Assembly: GCA_017450645.1 (NCBI GenBank)
Contig: JAFSTE010000022.1
Location: 1-33,262, forward strand
DNA length: 33,262 bases
From: Eubacterium sp.
Lineage (GTDB): Bacteria > Bacillota > Clostridia > Oscillospirales > Acutalibacteraceae
Reading direction: 5' to 3'
The position numbers and the translations under genes are program-made. The notes beneath the pieces are model-generated. The model worked only from the letters and a program-made list of their open reading frames with translations. It did no database searches and was not told where the DNA came from. Below, piece after piece: positions 24,836 to 31,456 of the stretch; position 1 is the stretch's first letter, and each line of letters starts with the position of its first letter.

Positions 24836-24953
24836 ATCATTAAGTAGGGAGCGACGCCCACATTGCTCCTTTGCCTGTGGTTACTCGTGCAAGCACTCGA
24901 ACAATATAATCAGGTGCACACAGAGTCCGCCGTTGAGTTTAACACTCAAAACC

Positions 24954-25487
24954 TTAATTAAGCTTTTTGTCAAGCCCGCGCTTTATAATCGCGTAGTAAA
25001 GCAGCGTGCCGAGTATCAGCATAACACCAAGCTCGCCGAGCGCCACGCAGCCGCCCTGGAACAAAAAGTCGCCAAAGTGAAAATTGCCTTCTATAAAGAA
25101 AAATTCAATCTCCCATCCTACTATTACGCCGTTCCAGATTGCTGGCATAAGCATTGCCGGCAGCGGATAGGTTTTAATCTTTATGTTGCGCAAAAAATAA
25201 ATACACAGCGTTGTTCCGAGCGTTGCAAGCGAGCCGAATATCATATCAAGCGGAAGCCCCGACCCGATGTTGTACAGGTTTGAAAGTACGCATCCGAGAG
25301 TGAGCCCCGGTATCGCTTCGGGCATAAAGAGCGCTAAAATATTGAGCGACTCGGATACCCTGAACTGTACCGCAGCCGAGGTTGTGCCCGGCAGTAAAAA
25401 GTTTTGCGCGTAGGTCAGCGCGGTGTACATAGCGGCAATAATTGCAGTCTTTACAAGTGACTGTGTCTTTGATTTTGTGTTTTGCAT
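24954..25487 (-). CDS. queT: QueT-family queuosine precursor transporter
   Basis: The 177-aa membrane protein has five or six hydrophobic helices and the QueT (PF06177) start: a hydrophilic tail, then LVKTAIIAAMYTALTYAQNFL and a VQFRVSESLNILALFMPEAIPGLTLGC segment. Members are substrate-binding S components of ECF transporters thought to import a queuosine precursor such as preQ1. The energising ECF module is not in the window, which is usual for shared-module systems. Expression is controlled by a preQ1-I riboswitch at 25499-25540 that ends in its ribosome site. It stands alone and is divergent from the cytidine deaminase gene. Confidence 0.9.
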   Translation of the reverse strand: MQNTKSKTQSLVKTAIIAAMYTALTYAQNFLLPGTTSAAVQFRVSESLNILALFMPEAIPGLTLGCVLSNLYNIGSGLPLDMIFGSLATLGTTLCIYFLRNIKIKTYPLPAMLMPAIWNGVIVGWEIEFFFIEGNFHFGDFLFQGGCVALGELGVMLILGTLLYYAIIKRGLDKKLN

Positions 25488-25498
25488 AATTCAGTTTT

Positions 25499-25540
25499 CT
25501 CCTTAGTTTTGTTAAAGCAGGTTGTGCCAAGTACTGCTTG
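25499..25540 (-). promoter_or_regulatory. preQ1-I riboswitch
   Basis: Read on the minus strand, P1 is AAGCAG (25539-25534) pairing with CTGCTT (25520-25515) around a loop containing CTTGGCACAAC. The A-rich tail TAACAAAACTAAGGAG follows. CTAAG in the tail can pair with CTTGG in the loop, the preQ1-I H-type pseudoknot. The tail is almost identical to that of the Thermoanaerobacter preQ1 riboswitch (TTAACAAAACAAGG). The tail includes the AAGGAG ribosome site, so control is probably at translation. Confidence 0.85.
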
Positions 25541-25591
25541 TCAACTTTAAGTTGACTTTTGTTATTATATCACAGAAAACTGAAAAAGCAA
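25540..25591 (-). promoter_or_regulatory. queT promoter with a 17-bp palindrome at the start site
   Basis: On the minus strand: TTGCTT (25591-25586), 16 nt, TATAAT (25569-25564). The expected start at about 25557 is followed at once by the palindrome GTCAACTT-A-AAGTTGAC (25556-25540). The palindrome abuts P1 of the riboswitch. It may be an operator or a 5'-end hairpin. Confidence 0.65.
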
Positions 25592-25600
25592 CCCTTTTAT

Positions 25601-25629
25601 TTGCAATATATGCGCCGATATGGTAGAAT
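25601..25629 (+). promoter_or_regulatory. Promoter of the cytidine deaminase gene
   Basis: TTGCAA (25601-25606), 17 nt, TAGAAT (25624-25629), 27 nt before the ATG and divergent from the queT promoter. Confidence 0.6.
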
Positions 25630-25656
25630 TAGTGCGTTAAATGAAAAGGAGTAATT

Positions 25657-26073
25657 ATGAATAATAAGGATATCTGGAACGAATTATATAACGCCGCCAT
25701 CGAGGTGCAAAACGGCAGAGAGGTGTCGCCGTTTATCGAAGCGGGCGGGGTTGCCGCTGCGCTTCTCACCGAAAGCGGTAATATTTATGTAGGCGTGTGT
25801 ATTGATACTGCCTGCTCGCTCGGTATGTGCGCCGAGCGCAATGCGGTTGCAAATATGATTACAAACGGCGAAAGCAAGATTGATAAGCTCGTCGCAGTTA
25901 TGTCCGACGGTAAGGCTGGGCTGCCGTGCGGTGCCTGCCGCGAATTATTAATGCAGCTTTACAAGGACAGCGGAAATATCGAAATACTTCTCGACCTTGA
26001 TACAAAAAAGACCGTCACACTTAATGAGTTAGTACCCTCCTGGTGGGGAACATCAAGGTTTGAAAACGCTTAA
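25657..26073 (+). CDS. Cytidine deaminase family protein
   Basis: This 138-aa enzyme has the zinc motifs of the cytidine deaminase family: CAE (58-60, in SLGMCAERNA) with Glu60 as proton donor, and PCGAC (90-94) with Cys91 and Cys94. The three-cysteine zinc set matches the small tetrameric cytidine deaminases and blasticidin-S deaminase relatives. The usual FxxEN... N-terminal substrate segment is not clearly present; FIEAGGVAAAL stands in its place. The substrate might therefore not be cytidine, and I give no symbol. AAAGGAG precedes the ATG. It is probably monocistronic. Confidence 0.85.
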   Translation: MNNKDIWNELYNAAIEVQNGREVSPFIEAGGVAAALLTESGNIYVGVCIDTACSLGMCAERNAVANMITNGESKIDKLVAVMSDGKAGLPCGACRELLMQLYKDSGNIEILLDLDTKKTVTLNELVPSWWGTSRFENA

Positions 26074-26095
26074 TACCGCACTTTTTAACAAAAAC

Positions 26096-26137
26096 TTGTA
26101 AAAAGCGTCGATTAGTGTTATCATTAGTACAAGTTTT
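26096..26137 (+). promoter_or_regulatory. Promoter of the zinc-ribbon membrane gene, flanked by an inverted repeat
   Basis: TTGTAA (26096-26101), 17 nt, TATCAT (26119-26124). AAAACTTGT (26091-26099) and ACAAGTTTT (26129-26137) form a perfect 9-bp inverted repeat bracketing the promoter. Confidence 0.5.
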
Positions 26138-26153
26138 ATCCGGAGGTTTGTTT

Positions 26154-26810
26154 ATGAACTGTAGAAATTGCGGGGCGAGGCTTAGCGATAACGCCTCAAT
26201 TTGCCCGAATTGCGGCAAAATGGTTGACGAAAACGAGGGATATATTCTGTTATCCTCCGACCAGATGCAGTACGAGGATGTCTATACCTCTGACAATAAA
26301 AAAAAGAAAAAAGGCTCGGGTGTTAAGTGGTTTTTCAGCATCCTGCTTACTCTTGCAATCGTCGCAGGCGGCGCGTATTACTACTTTAACTACATCTATC
26401 AGCCCGAACCCGAGGCTCCTGCCATAACCTTTAACGGCGGCAGCGGCGTCATTAACGGTAACGAAAAGGTAATTTATGTCACCTTTGACGACAGCGACAA
26501 CGCCGCAAATGTTGAGTATATCCACGGCGTTAAGCTTTATCCGTACGATAAAACTGTCGAGGGCGCTACGGGTAAGTCGGTAACGAGCGACTATGAGTAT
26601 ACAAAGAATATCGATTCGTCGTTCAGAGCAATTTTCTTCGATACAGAGGATTTGAAGCTCTCTGACGAGAACACCTACACCTTTGAAATTATGCTCAGCT
26701 TCTACGGCGACGAAAAGGTCTATACCTACGACGCAACGGTAGATTTCGGCAAAAAAATAAAGGGTAATGTTGCCGACACAGTCTTTGACCACAGTATGAA
26801 AGAGGAATAG
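26154..26810 (+). CDS. Zinc-ribbon membrane-anchored protein
   Basis: This 218-aa protein begins with a zinc ribbon (MNCRNCGARLSDNASICPNC, residues 1-20). A Lys-rich stretch (about 49-54) and one transmembrane helix (about 59-80) follow. The outer domain of about 135 residues is beta-rich and starts after a PEPEAP linker. The layout is common in Clostridia, where a cytoplasmic zinc ribbon is joined to an external domain of unknown role. ATG 26154 lies 8 nt after GGAGG; longer in-frame starts lack a ribosome site. The TAG stop is also the first three bases of the 111-bp inverted-repeat element at 26808, so the original C-terminus may have been altered. Confidence 0.82.
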   Translation: MNCRNCGARLSDNASICPNCGKMVDENEGYILLSSDQMQYEDVYTSDNKKKKKGSGVKWFFSILLTLAIVAGGAYYYFNYIYQPEPEAPAITFNGGSGVINGNEKVIYVTFDDSDNAANVEYIHGVKLYPYDKTVEGATGKSVTSDYEYTKNIDSSFRAIFFDTEDLKLSDENTYTFEIMLSFYGDEKVYTYDATVDFGKKIKGNVADTVFDHSMKEE

Positions 26811-26918
26811 TCTCAAGTCTCAAGTTTGCAGTCTCAAGGATATATATTTCTTGAGGCTGTAGTTTTTTGTGTGCCAAGATACAACCCCTTGAGACTTGAG
26901 GCTGTAGACTTGAGACTA
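26808..26918. repeat. 111-bp MITE-like element with 32-bp inverted ends
   Basis: The left arm (26808-26839) and the inverted right arm (26887-26918) both begin TAGTCTCAAGTCT and end TCTCAAGG, with less similar middles. The interior holds another TTGAGGCTGTAG copy. The motif recurs at 10162-10186. The element starts exactly at the stop codon of the preceding gene. Confidence 0.7.
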
Positions 26919-26937
26919 AAAAGCCGTAGGCTTTTTT
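26918..26937 (+). terminator. Short terminator after the 111-bp element
   Basis: AAAAAGCC-GTA-GGCTTTTTT forms an 8-bp stem with a T-run, immediately after the repeat element. Confidence 0.7.
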
Positions 26938-26947
26938 CATTTTCCTC

Positions 26948-26976
26948 TTGAAGTTGACGACAATATTCGTTATAAT
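26948..26976 (+). promoter_or_regulatory. Promoter of the NifU-like/GGGtGRT operon
   Basis: TTGAAG (26948-26953), 17 nt, TATAAT (26971-26976). A TTGACG at 26954 would leave only 11 nt and is less likely. Confidence 0.6.
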
Positions 26977-27030
26977 ATAAAAGATATAAAAGATGTTTAT
27001 ATTAATCACATTAAATAAAGGAGTATGGAT

Positions 27031-27723
27031 ATGGTTTATTCACACGAAGTTGAAATGATGTGTCCGGTACATCAGGGCGTGGCACACGGTGCAGCACCCA
27101 TTCCGGAAGAAGCAAAGTGGGTAAAAGCTAAGGAAATCAGCGATATTTCGGGCTTTACTCACGGTATCGGTTGGTGCGCTCCTCAGCAGGGTACCTGTAA
27201 GCTCACTCTTAATGTTAAAGAGGGCGTTATTCAGGAAGCACTTGTTGAAACAATCGGTTGCTCGGGTATGACACACTCAGCTGCTATGGCTTCTGAGATT
27301 CTCCCCGGCAGAACAATTCTTGAAGCGCTCAACACAGACCTTGTTTGCGACGCTATTAACACCGCTATGCGCGAGCTCTTCCTCCAGATTGTTTACGGTC
27401 GTACTCAGTCCGCATTCTCAGAGGGCGGTCTTGTAATCGGCGCAGGTCTTGAGGACCTCGGTAAGGGCCTTCGTTCACAGGTTGGTACTCTTTACGGTAC
27501 AATCGCAAAGGGTCCACGTTATCTTGAGATGACAGACGGTTATATCACCGGTATTGCTCTTGATGAGGACGACGAAATCATCGGCTACAAGTTCGTTAAC
27601 TTCGGCAAGATGATGGACTTCATTAAAGCCGGCGACGACGCTAACACCGCTTTTGAAAAGGCACAGGGTCAGTACGGCAGAGTTGACGACGCAGTTCGCG
27701 TTATCGACCCGAGAAAAGAATAA
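27031..27723 (+). CDS. NifU-like iron-sulfur scaffold family protein paired with GGGtGRT
   Basis: This 230-aa protein resembles the NifU/IscU N-terminal scaffold fold, on which Fe-S clusters are assembled. Cysteines sit at 11, 49, 56, 77 and 106. GCSGMTHSAAMASEI (76-90) corresponds to the scaffold motif GCxGxxAS, and GWCAPQQGTCKL supplies a second cysteine pair. The usual third scaffold cysteine near the C-terminus is not seen, so it may hold a cluster differently or serve another purpose. ATG 27031 has a 7-nt spacing from GGAG; ATG 27025 is only 1 nt away from it. Codon use is highly biased, as in abundant proteins. It is 18 nt upstream of the GGGtGRT gene. Confidence 0.8.
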   Translation: MVYSHEVEMMCPVHQGVAHGAAPIPEEAKWVKAKEISDISGFTHGIGWCAPQQGTCKLTLNVKEGVIQEALVETIGCSGMTHSAAMASEILPGRTILEALNTDLVCDAINTAMRELFLQIVYGRTQSAFSEGGLVIGAGLEDLGKGLRSQVGTLYGTIAKGPRYLEMTDGYITGIALDEDDEIIGYKFVNFGKMMDFIKAGDDANTAFEKAQGQYGRVDDAVRVIDPRKE

Positions 27724-27741
27724 GAACAGGAGGATTATATA

Positions 27742-28740
27742 ATGGCTTTATTTGAATCATATGAAAGAAGAGAAAAGCAAATCCTTGCTGTTCTCGAAAA
27801 GTACGATATTAAATCAATCGAAGAGTGCAGAGAAATCTGTCAGGCAAAGGGCTTTGACCCTTATAAAATCACAGAGGGTATTCAGCCAATCTGTTTTGAA
27901 AACGCAAAGTGGGCTTACACAGTAGGCTGCGCTATCGCTATTAAAAAGGGTTGCACACGCGCTGCAGACGCTGCTGCTGCAATCGGTGAGGGACTTCAGG
28001 CTTTCTGTATCCCCGGTTCAGTAGCTGACCAGCGTAAGGTAGGTCTCGGTCACGGTAACCTCGGCAAAATGCTCCTTGAGGACGAAACCGAGTGCTTCGC
28101 ATTCCTTGCAGGTCACGAGTCATTCGCTGCTGCAGAGGGCGCTATCGGTATCGCTGAGAAGGCTAACAAGGTTCGTAAAGAGCCCCTTCGTGTTATCCTT
28201 AACGGTCTTGGTAAGGACGCTGCTCAGATTATCGCAAGAATTAACGGCTTCACCTATGTTGAAACCGAGATGGATTACTACACCGGCGAGGTTAAGGAAG
28301 TATTCCGTAAGCCTTACTCAACTGGTCTTCGTGCAAAGGTTAACTGCTACGGCGCTAACGATGTAACAGAGGGCGTTGCTATTATGTGGAAAGAGGGCGT
28401 TGATGTTTCTATCACAGGTAACTCAACCAACCCGACCCGCTTCCAGCACCCCGTTGCAGGCACATACAAGAAGGAATGTGTAGAAAAGGGTAAGAAGTAC
28501 TTCTCAGTTGCATCAGGCGGCGGCACAGGCCGTACACTCCATCCTGATAATATGGCTGCAGGCCCTGCTTCATACGGTATGACCGACACAATGGGTCGTA
28601 TGCACTCAGACGCACAGTTCGCAGGCTCATCCTCAGTTCCTGCTCACGTAGAAATGATGGGACTTATCGGCATGGGTAACAATCCTATGGTTGGAGCGAC
28701 TGTAGCATGTGCTGTAGCAGTCGAGGAAGCCTCTAAATAA
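27742..28740 (+). CDS. GGGtGRT family protein
   Basis: The 332-aa protein carries the family-naming motif GGGTGRT at 259-265 in a conserved C-terminal segment (LHPDNMAAGPASYGMTDTMGRM). It also has conserved Cys and His residues (CFEN, GCAIAIKKGC, GLGHGNLG, AGHESFAAAEGAIG). It has no signal peptide or membrane helix. The family is found in many anaerobes, nearly always, in my recollection, next to the NifU-like gene seen here, and its function is unknown. AGGAGG precedes the ATG, and codon bias suggests high expression. Together the pair may act in metal-cluster handling; that is inference from the partner only. Confidence 0.88.
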   Translation: MALFESYERREKQILAVLEKYDIKSIEECREICQAKGFDPYKITEGIQPICFENAKWAYTVGCAIAIKKGCTRAADAAAAIGEGLQAFCIPGSVADQRKVGLGHGNLGKMLLEDETECFAFLAGHESFAAAEGAIGIAEKANKVRKEPLRVILNGLGKDAAQIIARINGFTYVETEMDYYTGEVKEVFRKPYSTGLRAKVNCYGANDVTEGVAIMWKEGVDVSITGNSTNPTRFQHPVAGTYKKECVEKGKKYFSVASGGGTGRTLHPDNMAAGPASYGMTDTMGRMHSDAQFAGSSSVPAHVEMMGLIGMGNNPMVGATVACAVAVEEASK

Positions 28741-28796
28741 GCGGGTTTCAGGACTTTTTTGACTAAGTTTTTCAAGTCGAAAATTCAATAAAAAAT

Positions 28797-28836
28797 ATAC
28801 GCTTTGTGCCCATTTGTGCCCAAAGCGTATTGTTTT
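28797..28836. terminator. Hairpin terminator between convergent genes
   Basis: ATACGCTTTG (28797-28806) pairs with CAAAGCGTAT (28821-28830) around a 14-nt loop, followed by TGTTTTT. A-rich sequence on the other side gives T's on the minus strand, so it may work both ways. Confidence 0.75.
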
Positions 28837-28845
28837 TGCGTTTTG

Positions 28846-29211
28846 TTATTTGGTATAAATAGAAATTGCTTGACTTGCAAATTCTGCCGTACCGATGGCG
28901 TATTTGTCAATGTTACTCTTAAAGCGTTCGTCGGCTACATACATCTGACCGAGACCTGCAAGAATTTCGTCTGTGCAGGTATAATAGTTTTCCGTTATGT
29001 AATTTTGTAGTTTTTTAACAAGTGCCTGTGCTTCGGTTGAACTTGGCTCTGCGCCCGTTTGCATCAACTCTGCAAAAGCACAAAAGATATTTTCAAGTCC
29101 TGAATTGATATCAGCAAAGCGTTCTTTTGAATAATCCTTGGTCTTGGTTTCAAATTCTGCATACGCTTCGGTTTTGCCCCAGCGTTGTTTTACTTCTTTT
29201 TCAAAATTCAT
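28846..29211 (-). CDS. Stand-alone TipAS antibiotic-recognition domain protein
   Basis: This 121-aa protein matches the TipAS domain, the C-terminal drug-binding part of TipA-type MerR regulators, which trap thiopeptide antibiotics. Seen features are the RWGKTEAYAE start, the ALVKKLQNYITENYYTCTDEILAGLGQMYVADERF core and a FASQAISIY end. No MerR helix-turn-helix is present, and upstream sequence to 29330 holds none, so it is either a natural stand-alone drug-binding protein or a regulator that has lost its DNA-binding half. ATG 29211 lies 7 nt after AGGTGG. It is divergent from the hydrolase at 29331. Confidence 0.8.
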   Translation of the reverse strand: MNFEKEVKQRWGKTEAYAEFETKTKDYSKERFADINSGLENIFCAFAELMQTGAEPSSTEAQALVKKLQNYITENYYTCTDEILAGLGQMYVADERFKSNIDKYAIGTAEFASQAISIYTK

Positions 29212-29248
29212 AATCAACCACCTACACAAAGTTTGATTTGTCTATTTA

Positions 29249-29277
29249 ATTATATCACAACGTCAGCCGACTCTCAA
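29249..29277 (-). promoter_or_regulatory. Promoter of the TipAS gene
   Basis: On the minus strand: TTGAGA (29277-29272), 17 nt, TATAAT (29254-29249), with an extended -10 (TGATATAAT). The complete promoter argues that the gene was not simply cut off by a deletion. Confidence 0.75.
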
Positions 29278-29283
29278 TAACAC

Positions 29284-29312
29284 TTTTCAAAGCAGCGGAA
29301 TAGTGATATAAT
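29284..29312 (+). promoter_or_regulatory. Promoter of the alpha/beta hydrolase
   Basis: TTTTCA (29284-29289), 17 nt, extended -10 TGATATAAT ending at 29312. It has the same extended -10 as the divergent TipAS promoter, with the two -35 regions only 6 bp apart. Confidence 0.6.
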
Positions 29313-29330
29313 ACGAGGTGAGGTAAGATT

Positions 29331-30044
29331 ATGAAAAAACGAACGAAAATTAGTATTGCGATTCTTGTTGCCGTTATTGCGGTGCTTGGGATTGCAACGG
29401 GTATATATGCTGCCGATTATTACCACGCTGTTGATATAGACGAGTACATAACGAGTAGCAATGGCGTAACGGTATCGCAGATTGACGAGGGTTATTTCTT
29501 TGACGGACCGAGCGAAGACAAGGCGCTGATATTCTATCCGGGTGCAAAGGTGGAGGAAACAGCGTATGCTCCGATTATGAAATCTCTTGCCGAGCAGGGC
29601 GTTGACTGCTTTTTGATTAAAATGCCGATGAAACTTGCTGTTCTCGGTGCAAATAAAGCAGACAAAATCCGTGAGAAATATGATTACGATAATTATTATC
29701 TTGCAGGGCATTCTCTCGGCGGTGCTGTGGTAGCGAATTATGCCGCAAAACGCACGAACAACTGTGACGGATTGTTCCTTCTTGCTGCCTATCCGACAAA
29801 GGATTTGACATTTACACGATTTCCAATCGTGCTCCTATACGGCGACAATGACAAGGTACTCAATCGTGAAAAACTCAAAACTGGATTTACGCTTGTTCCT
29901 TCCGATTACAAGAAGGTTGAAATAACGGGCGGCAATCATGCACAGTTCGGCTCATATGGTGTGCAGGACGGCGACGGTACAGCAACGATAACACCCGAAG
30001 AACAATGGAAGATAACCGTTGATACAATACTTGAAAACCTATAA
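29331..30044 (+). CDS. Membrane-anchored or exported alpha/beta hydrolase
   Basis: This 237-aa protein starts with a hydrophobic helix (about 7-27) that may be an anchor or signal. The alpha/beta hydrolase domain (PF12695-like) has nucleophile Ser in AGHSLGG (about 131-137), a likely acid in LLYGDNDKV (Asp about 177-179) and a catalytic His in GGNHAQFG (about 203-210), so it should be active. Family members include esterases and peptidases; the substrate is unknown. GAGGT precedes the ATG by about 10 nt. Its close divergent pairing with a TipAS protein hints at a shared stimulus, as inference. Confidence 0.85.
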   Translation: MKKRTKISIAILVAVIAVLGIATGIYAADYYHAVDIDEYITSSNGVTVSQIDEGYFFDGPSEDKALIFYPGAKVEETAYAPIMKSLAEQGVDCFLIKMPMKLAVLGANKADKIREKYDYDNYYLAGHSLGGAVVANYAAKRTNNCDGLFLLAAYPTKDLTFTRFPIVLLYGDNDKVLNREKLKTGFTLVPSDYKKVEITGGNHAQFGSYGVQDGDGTATITPEEQWKITVDTILENL

Positions 30045-30057
30045 ATACAAATGTATA

Positions 30058-30098
30058 GTACAATTCAAAGTGCAAAATTTGCACTTTGAAATTAGTAC
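30058..30098. terminator. Long palindrome after the hydrolase
   Basis: CAAAGTGCAAA (30066-30076) and TTTGCACTTTG (30078-30088) form a perfect stem, extended outward imperfectly to GTAC...GTAC (30058-30098). There is no T-run, so it may be an element end or mRNA stabiliser rather than a true terminator. Confidence 0.45.
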
Positions 30099-30144
30099 AA
30101 AACTCATAAATATACCTTTTATATAGAGTTATAAAAGTAATAGG

Positions 30145-30190
30145 GTTGACAAAAATGTCACCCCCGTGTAGAAATAATGCCACCCTTAAA
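30145..30190. mobile_element. Possible insertion-sequence end remnant
   Basis: TGTCACCC (30156) and TGCCACCC (30178) repeat 22 bp apart after TTGACAAAAA. Such spaced TG(T/C)CACC repeats remind me of the ends of IS21-type elements. No transposase is present, so this is a weak call. Confidence 0.3.
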
Positions 30191-30217
30191 GAATAAAATA
30201 TTAATCTAGACATAGCT

Positions 30218-30245
30218 AAACCGAACTCTAAAACGAGTTCGGTTT
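30218..30245. terminator. Hairpin between convergent genes
   Basis: AAACCGAACTC (30218-30228) pairs exactly with GAGTTCGGTTT (30235-30245) around a 6-nt loop, just past the stop of the minus-strand membrane gene. The T-run is short on the plus strand. Confidence 0.65.
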
Positions 30246-30251
30246 CTTACA

Positions 30252-30893
30252 TTATGCGTTCTTTTTCTTTTTTAAGAATGTGAAGAGTATCAGCAGATAG
30301 CATATCGTTTTCGGCAGCATAAGGGCACCGAGAATCGGCACGGCATCTGCACCGACAACAACAGGGATATAGAATAAAAACGAAAGCGTTACATATAACC
30401 AGATAAATCTGAAGCATCTGTCTTCTTTTCTGAATTTGAAATACAGGCAAATAATAACGGCTCCGAGAATCGCAAACGGGATGTTTCGAATTACGCCCCA
30501 TAGAAGCGGTGAGCTGTTGCTTAACCACTCATTCTGAGGGAACAGGCACAGCGCAATTCTTACTACTGATAAGCCCCAAACGGTTGCGGTAATTCCTTTA
30601 CTTTCCTGTCCTTTATAATTGCTCAGGAAGATATAGTACATAAGAATATAGAACACTGTCATCGTTATCGAGGTAATCAATTTTCCGACTCCAAGTGCTG
30701 CAGTGAAATTCTTATCCACAAAATAATTCAGCACCCTCGGTACGAGATGAAAGGCGTCTCCGCAGCCAAGCACAAGCGCCGCCGCGCCCATCTGCTTTTG
30801 CAGCTTATTGCTTGCTTTAATTAGCAGAAAAGCTCCTATGCTAATTGCTATTATCAAATATGCTATATCAAAAAACGACTCACCGTATTTCAT
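30252..30893 (-). CDS. Hypothetical multi-pass membrane protein
   Basis: This 213-aa protein has about seven hydrophobic helices (near 8-26, 35-55, 68-90, 103-118, 130-150, 160-180 and 185-207) and a Lys-rich C-terminus. Gly-Cys-Gly-Asp and His residues occur in helix 2 (LVLGCGDAFHLVPRV), a pattern that looks conserved in type but that I cannot match to a named family. GAGGT precedes the ATG. It stands alone; its neighbours are a hydrolase and a mobile-type Rep gene. Transport or signalling cannot be told apart from sequence. Confidence 0.8.
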   Translation of the reverse strand: MKYGESFFDIAYLIIAISIGAFLLIKASNKLQKQMGAAALVLGCGDAFHLVPRVLNYFVDKNFTAALGVGKLITSITMTVFYILMYYIFLSNYKGQESKGITATVWGLSVVRIALCLFPQNEWLSNSSPLLWGVIRNIPFAILGAVIICLYFKFRKEDRCFRFIWLYVTLSFLFYIPVVVGADAVPILGALMLPKTICYLLILFTFLKKKKNA

Positions 30894-31289
30894 TTATTAC
30901 CTCATAGTTGAATTTAATATTTTGTTGATTGCTATAATAACAGCTGTTTTTTTATTGCATTTTTAAAAGCAAGTTCATTTGTTTTGCTAATGAGTATTTG
31001 CCTGCTGACCGTATATTGCCTGTGGTAATGCCTGGGGAATATCAAACAAATATAAATCATCAATTATAATATAGTGTATAGACATAAATGCTTTCAAGGG
31101 TTTTATAGCGATTGTAAAAAAGTTGTAAAAAATGATTTCCCGTCTTGAGCCTACCGCCATAGACTCAAAATGATGTGTTAAGACACGCTGAAAATATCAT
31201 CTCGCAAAACCTGCGCAGCGACACTGCATTTTGTTCTCCAATTTTCAATTTTTACATTAATGGCACCTGATTAGAGGCAAGTTTTTTCC
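30894..31289. other. Gene-free AT-rich stretch
   Basis: No gene is visible here. The stretch is AT-rich with short frames only, for example a 13-codon frame (MISRLEPTAIDSK) near 31131 without a ribosome site. It separates a chromosomal-type gene from the Rep gene and could hold one boundary of an integrated element, but I see no clear attachment site. Confidence 0.4.
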
Positions 31290-31318
31290 TTGTTATCGCT
31301 ATATTTTTTTGATATAAT
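31290..31318 (+). promoter_or_regulatory. Promoter of the HUH Rep gene
   Basis: TTGTTA (31290-31295), 17 nt, TATAAT (31313-31318). It leaves a leader of about 130 nt before the Rep start. That leader contains a 13-codon frame (MKKLISVLEKTAK, 31353-31394) without a clear ribosome site. Confidence 0.6.
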
Positions 31319-31456
31319 TGTGTTATAAATTATCACTATTGAATTTTGTGGCATGAAAAAACTTATCTCTGTTCTTGAAAAAACGGCAAAATAAACTTTA
31401 GTATTATATTCTAAAAAGAAATTTGTAAGGTGTTAACATATCGCGAGGTGGACACA

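Noticed and set aside
31353-31394. A 13-codon leader peptide before the Rep gene
   Set aside because: No clear ribosome site and no attenuator-like hairpins around it; kept only as a remark in the promoter entry.
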